This document shows, piece after piece, positions 48,081-57,988 of a stretch of 64,000 bases of DNA (its first letter is position 1; the number at the start of each line of letters is the position of its first letter). Made by a program: the position numbers and the translations under genes. The notes under the pieces were generated by a model. It did no database searches and had not been told where the DNA came from. It saw only the letters and a program-made list of their open reading frames with translations. The stretch is from Rhodobacteraceae bacterium WD3A24. Lineage in GTDB: Bacteria; Pseudomonadota; Alphaproteobacteria; Rhodobacterales; Rhodobacteraceae. The stretch spans positions 1-64,000 of the forward strand of contig PUHN01000015.1 of NCBI GenBank assembly GCA_002967695.1, given 5' to 3'.

Positions 48081-48974
48081 TCAGCCCTTGCGTGACTTGC
48101 GGTAGGTAAAGATTTCCTCGATCACGAAATCGCGGAAGGCGGCGACCCTGCGCGACTGGCGCAGCTCTTCGGGATAGGCCAGAAAGACCGGGATCTCGTT
48201 GCTTTCCACCTCGGGCAGGACACGCACGAGATCGGGGAAATCCTCGATCACGTAGTCGGGCAGCACGCCCACGCCCAGATCGCTGAGAACGGCCTGCAGC
48301 ACGCCGAAATAGTTGTTCACGGTCAGAGTCGAGCGGCTGGGATAGGTCATCAGATGCTGGATCAGCATCGCGGCTGCCGAGACCTGCGCGGTGCCGACAT
48401 TCTGGCAGATGAGCCGGTGATGGGCGAGATCCTCGAGCGAGCCGAGGTCGCCGTTGGCCCGCAGGTAGTTGGGCGAGGCGTAGAGCCGCATCCGCACGCT
48501 CATAAGGGGGCGGCGGATCAGGTCGGCCTGGCTGGGCTCCTTCATGCGGATGGCCACATCGGCCTCGCGCATGGGCAGATCAAGCACGCGCTCCTCGAGC
48601 ATCAGGTCGATCTTGAATTCGGGGTTCTTGGCATAGAGCGCCGACAGCCGCGGCGCGAGCCACAGCGTGCCGAATCCGGTGGTCGTGGTCACGCGCAGCT
48701 CGCCGAAGATCTCCTCCTCGCTGTCGCGGATGCGCGCGGCCGCCGCCTCCAGCCGCTTGGCCATCGCCCGCGTGGCGTCGAAGAGATGCTCGCCCTGCTC
48801 GGTCAGGATCAACCCGCGGGCATGGCGGTGAAACAGCGTCGTGTTGAGGCTTTCCTCGAGCGCGCGCACCTGCCGGCTGACGGCGGACTGGCTCAGATGC
48901 AGCGCCTCGCCGGCATGTGTCAGGCTGCCGGCATCCGCGACGGCGTGAAAGATTCGCAGCTTGTCCCAGTCCAT
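48081..48974 (-). CDS. LysR family transcriptional regulator
   Basis: A 297-residue LysR-type regulator with an N-terminal helix-turn-helix (LTHAGEALHLSQSAVSRQVRALE, about residues 18-40) and an effector-binding domain. The ATG at 48974 begins MDWDKLRIFHAVADAG; the frame upstream is not conserved. A 12-bp palindrome CATTGCGCAATG lies 33 bases upstream at 49007-49018 and may be its operator. It is divergent from murI. The effector and targets are unknown. Confidence 0.88.
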   Translation of the reverse strand: MDWDKLRIFHAVADAGSLTHAGEALHLSQSAVSRQVRALEESLNTTLFHRHARGLILTEQGEHLFDATRAMAKRLEAAAARIRDSEEEIFGELRVTTTTGFGTLWLAPRLSALYAKNPEFKIDLMLEERVLDLPMREADVAIRMKEPSQADLIRRPLMSVRMRLYASPNYLRANGDLGSLEDLAHHRLICQNVGTAQVSAAAMLIQHLMTYPSRSTLTVNNYFGVLQAVLSDLGVGVLPDYVIEDFPDLVRVLPEVESNEIPVFLAYPEELRQSRRVAAFRDFVIEEIFTYRKSRKG

Positions 48975-49006
48975 GAAGCTATCTCTTTTCTGCAGGGCGG
49001 TATGCG

Positions 49007-49018
49007 CATTGCGCAATG
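49007..49018. promoter_or_regulatory. palindrome upstream of the LysR gene
   Basis: CATTGCGCAATG is a perfect 12-bp palindrome overlapped by ATGCGCAT at 49002-49009. It lies 33 bases ahead of the LysR start in the divergent lysR-murI spacer (268 bases), a likely place for autoregulation. Confidence 0.45.
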
Positions 49019-49242
49019 TTCTAGCCGTTTCGCGGCCGCGGCAAAAGCGTGTCGATGCGAAAATCGGCATTCAGGTCGCTCGAGGCGGCGTGTTAGCCGT
49101 GCAACGCGCCGGGCGAAAGGACATTGCTTACCGCCCCGGACGGGCCCCGTCGCGCCCGCGCACACGGGGCGAGACAGGCATGGATTTCGGCGCCGGGCGG
49201 GCGTAACACTGCGCGCGTGGCGACAGCAGGTCGGAGGCGGAG

Positions 49243-50055
49243 ATGGCCGTGGGCGTATTCGATTCGGGGCTTGGCGGGCTGACGGTCCTCGCCGCGCTCG
49301 AACGGCGCCTGCCCGAGGTCGAGTTCGTCTATTACGGCGACAACGCCCATGCCCCCTACGGCGTGCGTGACGCCGACGACATCTTCGCGCTGACCTGCGC
49401 CGGTGTTGAACGCCTGTGGCAGGAGGGCTGCGATCTTGTGGTTCTGGCCTGCAACACCGCCTCGGCCGCCGCGCTGCGGCGGATGCAGGAGACCTGGCTG
49501 CCCGCAGACAAGCGCGTGCTCGGCGTCTTCGTGCCGCTGATCGAGGCGCTGACCGAGCGGCAATGGGGCGACAGCTCGCCCCCGCGCGAGGTGGCGCTGC
49601 GTCACGCCGCGCTGTTTGCCACGCCCGCGACCGTGTCGAGCCGGGCGTTCCAGCGCGAACTTGCCTTCCGCGCCATCGGCGTCGATGTCGAGGCCCAGCC
49701 CTGTGCCGGGCTGGTCGACGCCATCGAGCAGGGCGACATGATTCTCGCCGAGGCGCTGGTGCACAGCCATGTCGAGGCGCTGCTGCGGCGGATGCCCCAT
49801 CCCGAGGCCGCCGTTCTGGGCTGCACCCATTACCCCCTGATGGAGGCGGCTTTCCGCGCGGCGCTGGGGGCGGGGGTGGCGGTCTATTCGCAACCCGATC
49901 TGGTGGCCGAGAGCCTTGCCGACTATCTTGATCGTCACCCCGACATGCTGGGCCGCGGGCAGCGCGCCTTCCTGACCACCGGCGACCCGGCGGGGGTGTC
50001 GCGCAAGGCGACCCAGTTCATGCGCCGCGGCATCGCCTTTGCGGCGGCCGAGTGA
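49243..50055 (+). CDS. murI: glutamate racemase
   Basis: A 270-residue enzyme that converts L- to D-glutamate for peptidoglycan. The two catalytic cysteines lie in LACNTASAA and GCTHYPLM, and the N-terminal [13 protein letters not shown] is the family signature. It is followed 28 bases later by argC on the same strand. Confidence 0.95.
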   Translation: MAVGVFDSGLGGLTVLAALERRLPEVEFVYYGDNAHAPYGVRDADDIFALTCAGVERLWQEGCDLVVLACNTASAAALRRMQETWLPADKRVLGVFVPLIEALTERQWGDSSPPREVALRHAALFATPATVSSRAFQRELAFRAIGVDVEAQPCAGLVDAIEQGDMILAEALVHSHVEALLRRMPHPEAAVLGCTHYPLMEAAFRAALGAGVAVYSQPDLVAESLADYLDRHPDMLGRGQRAFLTTGDPAGVSRKATQFMRRGIAFAAAE

Positions 50056-50083
50056 CCACAACAAACGGATTTGGCGGATCGAC

Positions 50084-51112
50084 ATGACACGGAAAATCGC
50101 AATTCTGGGCGCCAGCGGCTATACCGGCGCGGAGCTCGCGCGCCTGATCGCCACCCATCCCGAGCTCGAGGTCGCGGCGCTGTCGGGCGACCGCAAGGCG
50201 GGGATGGAGATGGCCGAGGTCTTTCCCCATCTGGGCGATCTGGCGCTGCCGCGCCTGGCGCGGATCGAGGATCTCGACCTCTCGGCCCTCGATCTCGCCT
50301 TCTGCGCGCTTCCGCATGCAACCTCGCAGGCGGTCATCAAGGCTTTGCCGCGCGATCTCAAGGTTGTCGACCTGTCCGCCGATTTCCGTCTGCGCGACCC
50401 GTCCGACTACGAGACCTGGTACGGCAAGCCCCACGCCGCGCCCGAGTTGCAGAAAGAGGCCGTCTACGGGCTCACCGAGTTCTATCGCGCGCAAATCCGC
50501 ACGGCGCGGCTGGTGGCCGGCACCGGCTGCAACGCGGCGGCGGGCCAGTATGCCCTTCGCCCGCTGCTGGAGGCCGGCGTGATCGACCCGGACCGGATCG
50601 TCATCGACCTCAAGGCCGGCGTGTCCGGGGCGGGGCGCGCGCTGAAGGAGAACCTGCTGCATGCCGAGCTCTCCGAGGGCACGCACCCTTACGCCACCGG
50701 CGGCACCCATCGCCATCTGGGCGAGTTCGACCAGGAGTTCTCGGCCATCGCCGGCCGTCCCGTGCGGGTGCAGTTCACCCCGCATCTCGTGCCGATGAAC
50801 CGCGGCATACTTGCGACCGTCTATGTCGACGGCGATCCCGAAGCGGTCCACCGGACGCTTTCGGCCCGCTACCGCGATGAACTTTTCTTGAGGGTGCTGC
50901 CTTTTGGCGCAACCCCCTCGACACGGCATGTGCGCGGGTCCAATTTCGTGCATATAGGCGTGGTGGGCGACCGTGTACCCGGGCGGGCCATCGTGGTGGC
51001 CGCGCTCGACAACCTCGCCAAGGGGTCGTCGGGGCAGGCGATCCAGAACGCCAACCTGATGCTGGGGCTCGCGGAGTCGGCGGGTTTGATGCTGGCTCCG
51101 GTCTTTCCCTGA
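50084..51112 (+). CDS. argC: N-acetyl-gamma-glutamyl-phosphate reductase
   Basis: A 342-residue enzyme of arginine synthesis that reduces N-acetylglutamyl phosphate with NADPH. The N-terminal [13 protein letters not shown] is the nucleotide-binding motif, and the catalytic cysteine is in [16 protein letters not shown] near residue 148. The ATG at 50084 fits the conserved N-terminus. The gene lies between murI and ccmE, all on the plus strand. Confidence 0.95.
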   Translation: MTRKIAILGASGYTGAELARLIATHPELEVAALSGDRKAGMEMAEVFPHLGDLALPRLARIEDLDLSALDLAFCALPHATSQAVIKALPRDLKVVDLSADFRLRDPSDYETWYGKPHAAPELQKEAVYGLTEFYRAQIRTARLVAGTGCNAAAGQYALRPLLEAGVIDPDRIVIDLKAGVSGAGRALKENLLHAELSEGTHPYATGGTHRHLGEFDQEFSAIAGRPVRVQFTPHLVPMNRGILATVYVDGDPEAVHRTLSARYRDELFLRVLPFGATPSTRHVRGSNFVHIGVVGDRVPGRAIVVAALDNLAKGSSGQAIQNANLMLGLAESAGLMLAPVFP

Positions 51113-51130
51113 CCCCGAGGAGGGCATGCG

Positions 51131-51595
51131 ATGAAGGGCCTGAAAAAGAAACGGCGGGTGCAGATCATCCTGGTCGCGGTGGCGGCGCTGGCGCTGTCGA
51201 CCGGGCTGATCGGCTATGCCATGCGCGACGGAATCAATTTCTTCCGCTCGCCGAGCCAGGTGGTGTCCGCCCCGCCCGGCGAGGCCGAGGTCTTTCGCAT
51301 CGGCGGGATGGTCGAGCCCGGCAGCCTGCAGCGGGGGCGCGGCGAGACGATCCGGTTTTCCGTGACCGACGGCAATGCCTCGGTGCCGGTGACCTTTCGC
51401 GGCGTGCTTCCAGATCTGTTCGACGAGAACCAGAGCATGGTGGGCACCGGCCGTTACGTGGACGGGGTCTTCGAGGCGAGCGAGATCCTGGCCAAGCATG
51501 ACGAGACCTATATGCCCCGCGAGGTGATGGAGGCGCTGCAGGAAAGCGGCGAGTGGCGCGGCGAGGGCACGCCGACCGCCGCCGGCGGAAGCTGA
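51131..51595 (+). CDS. ccmE: cytochrome c maturation protein CcmE
   Basis: A 154-residue periplasmic heme chaperone with one N-terminal membrane anchor (residues 9-30). The heme-attaching His123 and Tyr127 lie in AKHDETYMP, the HxxxY motif. It hands heme to the CcmF-CcmH complex encoded directly downstream. The ATG lies 18 bases after argC. Confidence 0.95.
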   Translation: MKGLKKKRRVQIILVAVAALALSTGLIGYAMRDGINFFRSPSQVVSAPPGEAEVFRIGGMVEPGSLQRGRGETIRFSVTDGNASVPVTFRGVLPDLFDENQSMVGTGRYVDGVFEASEILAKHDETYMPREVMEALQESGEWRGEGTPTAAGGS

Positions 51596-51689
51596 GGCGC
51601 CCGGCGGTTCACATTGCCGCGGGAGCGGTTGGCGGATCGGGCGCGCCTCTGTAGGCTCGCGATTGAGAAACAGCGGCAGGAGACCGGCA

Positions 51690-53672
51690 ATGATCGTCGA
51701 ACTGGGGCATTTCGCGCTCATCCTCGCCTTCGCGGTGGCGCTGGCGCAGATGATCATTCCGATGATCGGCGCGCACAAGGGCTGGCCGGACTGGATGGCG
51801 GCGGCCCAGCCGATGGCGACGACGCAGTTCCTGCTGATCGGGTTCAGCTTCGCGGCGTTGACCTGGGCCTTCGTGACCTCGGACTTCTCGCTGCGGATCG
51901 TGGTGGAGAATTCGCACACCGCCAAACCGCTGATTTACAAGATTTCCGGCGTCTGGGGCAATCACGAGGGCTCCATGCTGCTGTGGGTGCTCATTGTGGT
52001 GCTGTTCGGCGCCTGCGCGGCATGGTTCGGCGGCAACCTCCCCGCGACGCTGCGCGCGCGCGTGCTCGGCGTGCAGTCCTCGATCGGGGCGGCCTTCATG
52101 GCCTTCATCCTGGCGACCTCCAACCCCTTCGACCGGCTGGCCTCGCCGCCCTTCAACGGGCGTGACCTCAACCCGCTGTTGCAGGATCCCGGCCTCGCCT
52201 TTCACCCGCCCTTTCTCTATCTGGGCTATGTCGGGCTTTCGATGGCCTTCTCCTTTGCCGTCGCCGCCCTGATCGAGGGGCGCGTGGACGCCGCCTGGGG
52301 CCGCTGGGTGCGCCCGTGGACGCTGGCGGCCTGGATATTCCTGACCATCGGCATCGCGCTGGGCTCGTGGTGGGCCTATTACGAGCTGGGCTGGGGCGGC
52401 TTCTGGTTCTGGGATCCGGTCGAGAACGCCTCTTTCATGCCGTGGCTTCTCGCGGCGGCGCTGCTGCACTCGGCGATCGTGGTGGAAAAGCGCGAGGCGT
52501 TGAAAGCCTGGACGATCCTTTTGGCCATCCTCGCCTTCGGCTTTTCGCTGATGGGCACCTTCATCGTGCGCTCGGGGCTTCTGACCAGCGTGCACGCCTT
52601 TGCCAATGATCCCGAACGGGGCGTGTTCATCCTGCTGATCTTCGCCGTCTTCGTGGGCGGAGCGCTGACGCTTTATGCGGCGCGGGCCGGCACGATGGAG
52701 GCGCGCGGCGTCTTCTCCAGCGTCAGCCGCGAATCCGCGCTGGTGGTCAACAACGTGCTGCTCGCTGTCTCGGCCTTTGTCGTCTTCATCGGGACGATGT
52801 GGCCCATGTTTGCGGACATGTTCCTTGGCCGGACGCTTTCCGTCGGCGCGCCGTTCTTCGACATGGCCTTCTCGCCGTTCATGGTGGCGCTGGCCACGAT
52901 CATGCCGGTGGGGGCGATGCTGCCCTGGAAACGCGGCGATCTGCGGCGCACGATGCGCCCGCTCTGGCCGCTGGCGGTGCTGTCCGTGGCGCTCGGCGCG
53001 CTGGTCTGGGCGATGCAGACCGGGCGTTCGGCGCTGGGGCCCGTCGGCGCGACGCTGGGGCTGTGGGTCGTCCTCGGTGCGGGGGCCGATCTGTGGGCAC
53101 GCACCGGGCGCGGGGCGCTGGCCGGGCGTCTGCGCCGCCTGACCCGCCTGCCGCGCGCGGACTGGGGCAAGGCCACCGCGCATGCGGGCCTGGGCGTCAC
53201 GCTGTTCGCAGCCGCCGGGCTGACCGCCTGGGAGGCGGAGGATATCCGCGTGCTCCAGGAGGGCGAGAGCTACAGTTTCGCGGGTTACGATATCACCCTG
53301 ACCGAGGTCCGGCAGGTCCAGGGGCCGAACTACAATTCCGACATGGGGGTGTTCGAACTCGCGCGCGGGGGCGAGGTTGTCTCCGAACTCACGCCCGAGA
53401 AACGCCGCTACCCCGTGGCGGGCATGCCCACCACCGAGGCGGGGATCGACAGCGGTTTCCTGCGCGACGTCTACCTCGTGCTCGGCGATCCGCAGGAGGG
53501 CGGCGGCTGGGCGGTGCGCAGTTTCCTAAAACCCCTTGCCAACTGGCTGTGGGGCGGGGCGATCATCATGGCGCTGGGCGGGCTGCTGAGCTTGTCGGAT
53601 CGCCGCTACCGCGTGGCGTCCGGGCGCGCCCGCAAACAGCCCGGCCCCGCCGCGGCCGTCCCGGCGGAGTAG
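51690..53672 (+). CDS. ccmF: cytochrome c maturation protein CcmF
   Basis: A 660-residue polytopic membrane protein that ligates heme to apocytochrome c. The tryptophan-rich heme-handling WWD motif is in ELGWGGFWFWDPVENASFM near residue 235, and many hydrophobic segments follow. The ATG at 51690 follows CAGGAG. The gene is 6 bases from ccmH, forming a ccmE-ccmF-ccmH series; ccmA-D, ccmG and ccmI must lie elsewhere. Confidence 0.95.
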   Translation: MIVELGHFALILAFAVALAQMIIPMIGAHKGWPDWMAAAQPMATTQFLLIGFSFAALTWAFVTSDFSLRIVVENSHTAKPLIYKISGVWGNHEGSMLLWVLIVVLFGACAAWFGGNLPATLRARVLGVQSSIGAAFMAFILATSNPFDRLASPPFNGRDLNPLLQDPGLAFHPPFLYLGYVGLSMAFSFAVAALIEGRVDAAWGRWVRPWTLAAWIFLTIGIALGSWWAYYELGWGGFWFWDPVENASFMPWLLAAALLHSAIVVEKREALKAWTILLAILAFGFSLMGTFIVRSGLLTSVHAFANDPERGVFILLIFAVFVGGALTLYAARAGTMEARGVFSSVSRESALVVNNVLLAVSAFVVFIGTMWPMFADMFLGRTLSVGAPFFDMAFSPFMVALATIMPVGAMLPWKRGDLRRTMRPLWPLAVLSVALGALVWAMQTGRSALGPVGATLGLWVVLGAGADLWARTGRGALAGRLRRLTRLPRADWGKATAHAGLGVTLFAAAGLTAWEAEDIRVLQEGESYSFAGYDITLTEVRQVQGPNYNSDMGVFELARGGEVVSELTPEKRRYPVAGMPTTEAGIDSGFLRDVYLVLGDPQEGGGWAVRSFLKPLANWLWGGAIIMALGGLLSLSDRRYRVASGRARKQPGPAAAVPAE

Positions 53673-53678
53673 CGCGCA

Positions 53679-54164
53679 ATGCAGTATTTTCGCCGGATCG
53701 CCGTGGCGCTGTCGCTTGTCCTCGCCGGCATCGCGATGGTCATACCGGGGCCTGCGCCGGCGGTCGAACCCGATGAGGTTCTCGACAATCCCGCGCTCGA
53801 GGCCCGCGCGCGCGAGATTTCGTCGCAGCTTCGCTGCGTCGTCTGTCGCAGCGAGTCGATCGACGAGTCCAACGCCGACATCGCCCGCGACATGCGCCTG
53901 CTGGTCCGCGAGCGGCTGCTGGAGGGCGACAGCAATCAGGAGGTGCTCGACCACTTCGTCGAACGCTACGGCGAATACGTGCTGCTCCAGCCCACCACCG
54001 AGGGCGCCAATATCCTGCTGTGGATCGCCGGCCCGACCATGCTGGTAATCGCCTTCGGCGGGGCCGTGCTCTATCTGCGGCGGCGGCAACGCGCGGCCGA
54101 GCCCGGCGCGGGCGGGCTCAGCAGCGAGGAAGAGGCCCGGCTCAAGCGGATTCTGGAGCGCTGA
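53679..54164 (+). CDS. ccmH: cytochrome c maturation protein CcmH (CcmL)
   Basis: A 161-residue membrane-anchored periplasmic thioreductase subunit of the heme lyase. A signal peptide covers residues 1-29; the redox motif LRCVVC has Cys53 and Cys56; a C-terminal transmembrane helix (about 110-132) and a charged tail follow. It lacks the C-terminal TPR part seen in the E. coli protein, as is usual where CcmI is separate. Confidence 0.94.
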   Translation: MQYFRRIAVALSLVLAGIAMVIPGPAPAVEPDEVLDNPALEARAREISSQLRCVVCRSESIDESNADIARDMRLLVRERLLEGDSNQEVLDHFVERYGEYVLLQPTTEGANILLWIAGPTMLVIAFGGAVLYLRRRQRAAEPGAGGLSSEEEARLKRILER

Positions 54165-54242
54165 CCCGGCGGCGGGGCTAGTTGCCGGGGGTCACGTCTG
54201 TATGGTCGACCCGCCAAGGGAACACCGAAAGCGAGCCCGCCG

Positions 54243-55016
54243 ATGGACTATCAGACGATCAGCCTCGAATGCGAAAACGGCCTGTGCGTCATCACGCTGC
54301 AGCGCCCCGATGTGATGAACGCGCTCAACGCGCAGATGCGCGCCGAACTCCTGCATGCGATGCGCGAGCACGGTGCGCAGGCGCGCGTCGTGATCCTGAC
54401 CGGTGCCGGGCGCGCCTTCTGCTCGGGTCAGGATCTCGGCGACGGCAATGTCGCGCAGATCGACCTTGAGCGGGTGTTGCGGGACGAATATGAGCCGCTG
54501 CTGCGCGAGATCGTCGCCTGCCCCGTTCCGGTGGTCGCGGCCGTCAATGGCGCCGCCGCCGGGGCGGGGGCGAATCTGGCGCTGGCCTGCGATGTCGTGA
54601 TCGCCGCCGAAAGCGCGGTTTTCATCCAGGCCTTCACCCGCATCGGGCTGATGCCCGATGCCGGCGGCACATGGTGGCTGCCCCGGCAGGTGGGGCTTGC
54701 CCGCGCCATGGGCGCGGCCCTCTTCGCCGAGAGGATCAGCGCCCGCCAGGCCGCCGACTGGGGCATGATCTGGGAAACGGTCTCTGACGATGTCTTCGAG
54801 GCCCATTGGCGGGCGCGGGCGGCCCATCTGGCGCAGGGGCCGAGCGTGGCCTATCGCAACATCAAACAGGCTTTGCAGGCCAGTTCGGGCAACGGGCTGG
54901 ACGAACAGCTCGAGCTCGAAGCGCGGCTGCAGGGCGAATGCGGCGAGAGCCGCGACTTCCGCGAGGGCGTGCTGGCCTTTCGCGAAAAACGCGCGGCCGA
55001 CTTCGAGGGCCGCTGA
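54243..55016 (+). CDS. enoyl-CoA hydratase/isomerase, PaaG-like
   Basis: A 257-residue crotonase-fold enzyme. The oxyanion-hole segment GRAFCSGQDLGD and the region NGAAAGAGANLALACD are conserved, and FIQAFTRIGLMPDAGGTWWLPR closely resembles PaaG, the ring-epoxide isomerase of phenylacetate degradation. Asp in LMPDAGG is the PaaG-type catalytic residue. No other paa genes are in the window, so the role may be general beta-oxidation or a dispersed phenylacetate step. Confidence 0.85.
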   Translation: MDYQTISLECENGLCVITLQRPDVMNALNAQMRAELLHAMREHGAQARVVILTGAGRAFCSGQDLGDGNVAQIDLERVLRDEYEPLLREIVACPVPVVAAVNGAAAGAGANLALACDVVIAAESAVFIQAFTRIGLMPDAGGTWWLPRQVGLARAMGAALFAERISARQAADWGMIWETVSDDVFEAHWRARAAHLAQGPSVAYRNIKQALQASSGNGLDEQLELEARLQGECGESRDFREGVLAFREKRAADFEGR

Positions 55017-55062
55017 ACGCCCCTTCCGGCGGGGCCGCACACCCCTGCGGCCAAAGCGCCGC

Positions 55063-55085
55063 CCCGGCGGGGTCGCCCCGCCGGG
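55063..55085. terminator. GC hairpin between convergent genes
   Basis: A perfect 10-bp stem (CCCGGCGGGG and CCCCGCCGGG) with a TCG loop lies between the hydratase gene and gltA, which converge. No T run follows, so it is a probable bidirectional but untested terminator. Confidence 0.55.
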
Positions 55086-55107
55086 CAAGGGATGCGCGGG
55101 CCTGCGG

Positions 55108-56406
55108 TCAGCCGCGGTTCTCGACCTCGATGTAGTCGCGCCGTGTCGGGCCGGTATAAAGCTGGCGCGGCCGGCCGATGCGCAGCATGGGATCGCTGAT
55201 CATCTCTTTCCACTGGGTGATCCAGCCGACGGTGCGCGACACCGCGAAGAGCGGCGTGAACATCGAGGTGGGAAAGCCCATGGCGTCGAGAATGATGCCC
55301 GAGTAGAAATCCACATTGGGATAGAGCTTCTTCTCGATGAAGTATTCGTCCTCCAGCGCGATCCGCTCGAGTTCCTTGGCGACCTTGAGCGTCTCGTTGT
55401 TCTCGATGCCCATCAGGTCGAGAACCTCGTCGGCGCTTTCCTTCATAACCTTCGCGCGCGGGTCGAAGTTCTTGTAGACCCGGTGGCCGAAGCCCATCAG
55501 GCGGAAGGGGTCGTCCTTGTCCTTCGCGCGCTCGATGTATTCGGGAATCTGGTCGACCGTGCCGATCTCGCGCAGCATCTCCAGGCAGGCCTGGTTGGCG
55601 CCGCCATGGGCCGGCCCCCACAGGCAGGCGATGCCCGCCGCGATGCAGGCAAAGGGGTTGGCCCCCGAGGAGGACGCCATGCGCACGGTTGAGGTCGAGG
55701 CGTTCTGCTCGTGATCGGCGTGCAGCGTGAAGATGCGGTCCATCGCGCGGGCGAGGATCGGGTCGACCTCGTAATCCTCGGCCGGCACGGCGAAGCACAT
55801 CCGCAGGAAGTTCGACGCGTAGTCGAGATCGTTGCGCGGATAGATGAAGGGCTGGCCGAGCGAGTACTTGAAGGCCCAGGCCGCGATCGTGGGCATCTTG
55901 GCGATCATGCGGATCGCCGCGACCTCGCGCTGCCAGGGGTCGTTGATGTCGGTAGAGTCGTGATAGAAGGCCGACATCGCCCCGACCACGCCAACCATGA
56001 CCGCCATCGGGTGCGCATCGCGGCGGAAACCGCGGAAGAAGTTCTGCATCTGCTCATGCAGCATGGTATGGTTGGTCACGCGGCTTTCGAAATCCTCGGC
56101 CTGCGCGGCGGTGGGCAGCTCGCCGTAGAGCAGGAGGTAGCACACTTCGAGAAAATGCGACTTCTCGGCGAGCTGCTCGATCGGATAGCCGCGATAGAGA
56201 AGCTCGCCCTTGTCGCCGTCGATGAAGGTGATGGTGGACTCGCAGGACGCGGTCGAGGTGTAGCCCGGATCGAAGGTGAAGACGCCGCCCTGGGCATAGA
56301 GCTTTTGAATGTCGATGACATCCGGCCCCGCGCTGGGCGACATCATCGGCAGTTCCAGTGTCTTGTCGTCGAAGCTCAGCGTGGCCGTTTTGGAGGTCTT
56401 TGACAT
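55108..56406 (-). CDS. gltA: citrate synthase
   Basis: A 432-residue type II citrate synthase, entry enzyme of the citric acid cycle. The N-terminal beta domain reads [22 protein letters not shown]; catalytic regions are [20 protein letters not shown] and [16 protein letters not shown] with the active-site histidines. A GGAAAGGGAG ribosome-binding site precedes the ATG. It follows gltX by 79 bases on the same strand. Confidence 0.96.
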   Translation of the reverse strand: MSKTSKTATLSFDDKTLELPMMSPSAGPDVIDIQKLYAQGGVFTFDPGYTSTASCESTITFIDGDKGELLYRGYPIEQLAEKSHFLEVCYLLLYGELPTAAQAEDFESRVTNHTMLHEQMQNFFRGFRRDAHPMAVMVGVVGAMSAFYHDSTDINDPWQREVAAIRMIAKMPTIAAWAFKYSLGQPFIYPRNDLDYASNFLRMCFAVPAEDYEVDPILARAMDRIFTLHADHEQNASTSTVRMASSSGANPFACIAAGIACLWGPAHGGANQACLEMLREIGTVDQIPEYIERAKDKDDPFRLMGFGHRVYKNFDPRAKVMKESADEVLDLMGIENNETLKVAKELERIALEDEYFIEKKLYPNVDFYSGIILDAMGFPTSMFTPLFAVSRTVGWITQWKEMISDPMLRIGRPRQLYTGPTRRDYIEVENRG

Positions 56407-56485
56407 CTCACTCCCTTTCCTCGTTGCCCGGGCGGGAGACCGCGCGGGGTGATTGACGTCGCCGGCGGCGCGGGGGGCGGCGCGC

Positions 56486-57898
56486 TCAGGCGGTTGCGTC
56501 CGCGATCCGGGCGAGGGTTTCCTCCCGGCCGAGGACGAGCATCATGTCGAACACGCTGGGCGTCACGGTGCGGCCCGCCAGCGCCGCGCGCAGGGGTTGT
56601 GCCAGCTTGCCCAGCCCCACCCCGTGGGCTTCGGCAAGCGACGTCACAACCGCCTCCAGCGTATCTCGCGTCCAGCTAGCACTTCGCAACTGCGGCGTCA
56701 ATTCGGCTAGTATACCAATGGATACCGAGTCGAGCGCCTTCGCCGCCTTCTCGTCGGGTTCGACGGGGCGCTCGATCAAAATGAAATGCGCCTTGTCAAG
56801 AAGTTGTGAAAAGGTCTTGGACCTGTCCTTGAGGCAGAACAGCGCGCGGGCGACACCGTCGCGTTGGCGGTCGGTCAACTCGGGCGTTTCCGGCGCGGCG
56901 AGATAGGCGTCGAGATCGTGCAGCAGCGCGGCATCGTCCATCGCGGCGATGTGATGGCCCGAGATGCTGTCGAGTTTCTTGAAGTCCAGCTTCGCGGGGG
57001 CCTTGTTTATTCCGTCCAGATCGAACCATTCCATGGCCTGGTCGTCGTCGAAGATCTCCGCGTCGCCGTGGCTCCATCCCAGCCGCGCAAGGTAGTTGCG
57101 CATCGCCCGCGGCGGGTAACCCAGCGCGCGGTATTCATCGACCCCCAGCGCGCCGTGGCGTTTCGACAGCTTCTTGCCGTCGGGGCCGTGGATCAGCGGG
57201 ATATGGGCGAAAACGGGCAACTCCCAGCCCATGGCGCGATAGACCAGCGCCTGCCGTGCCGCGTTGTTGAGATGGTCGTCGCCGCGGATCACATGGGTGA
57301 TCTCCATATCGTGATCGTCGACGACGACGGCGAGCATGTAGGTCGGGCTGCCATCGGCGCGCAGCAGCACCATGTCGTCGAGCTGGTCGTTGCCGAAGCG
57401 CACGCGCCCCTGCACCGCATCCTCGATCACCGTCTCGCCGGTGCGCGGGGCCTTCAGGCGCAGCGCATAGGGCGCGTCGGGGTGCCGGGCGGGATCGGCA
57501 TCGCGCCAGGGGCTCTGAAACAGGGTCGAGCGGCCCTCGGCCCGCGCCGCCTCGCGGAAGGCCTCGATTTCCTCGCGGGTGGAGAAGCACTTGTAGGCCG
57601 CGCCCCGCGTCAGCATCTCGCGGGCCACCTTGGCATGGCGTTCGGCGCGCGCGGCCTGGCTGACGGGCGTGCCGTCCCAGTCGAGCCCGAGCCAGCTCAG
57701 CCCGTCCAGAATCTTTTGCGTCGCCTCCTCGGTGGAGCGCGCGCGGTCGGTATCCTCGATGCGCAGCAGGAAACGCCCGCCGCGCCCGCGCGCATACAGC
57801 CAGTTGAACAGCGCCGTGCGCGCCCCCCCGATATGCAGAAAGCCCGTGGGCGAGGGCGCGAAACGGGTGACGACCGGAACGGCCTCGGGATCGGACAT
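56486..57898 (-). CDS. gltX: glutamyl-tRNA synthetase
   Basis: A 470-residue class I aminoacyl-tRNA synthetase. The HIGH motif is in [17 protein letters not shown] and the KMSKS motif appears as [10 protein letters not shown]. The ATG at 57898 lies 8 bases after GAGAGGG; an in-frame ATG at 57925 adds nine unconserved residues. Whether it also charges tRNA-Gln cannot be told here. It is divergent from the comEC-like gene. Confidence 0.95.
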   Translation of the reverse strand: MSDPEAVPVVTRFAPSPTGFLHIGGARTALFNWLYARGRGGRFLLRIEDTDRARSTEEATQKILDGLSWLGLDWDGTPVSQAARAERHAKVAREMLTRGAAYKCFSTREEIEAFREAARAEGRSTLFQSPWRDADPARHPDAPYALRLKAPRTGETVIEDAVQGRVRFGNDQLDDMVLLRADGSPTYMLAVVVDDHDMEITHVIRGDDHLNNAARQALVYRAMGWELPVFAHIPLIHGPDGKKLSKRHGALGVDEYRALGYPPRAMRNYLARLGWSHGDAEIFDDDQAMEWFDLDGINKAPAKLDFKKLDSISGHHIAAMDDAALLHDLDAYLAAPETPELTDRQRDGVARALFCLKDRSKTFSQLLDKAHFILIERPVEPDEKAAKALDSVSIGILAELTPQLRSASWTRDTLEAVVTSLAEAHGVGLGKLAQPLRAALAGRTVTPSVFDMMLVLGREETLARIADATA

Positions 57899-57988
57899 GG
57901 GGGGAACCCTCTCGGCGTTAACCATTCGGAAACCAAGCGACGGCTAGCGTCATCGGGTGTCTAGGCAATCGCCGGGGGGAGGACAAGG

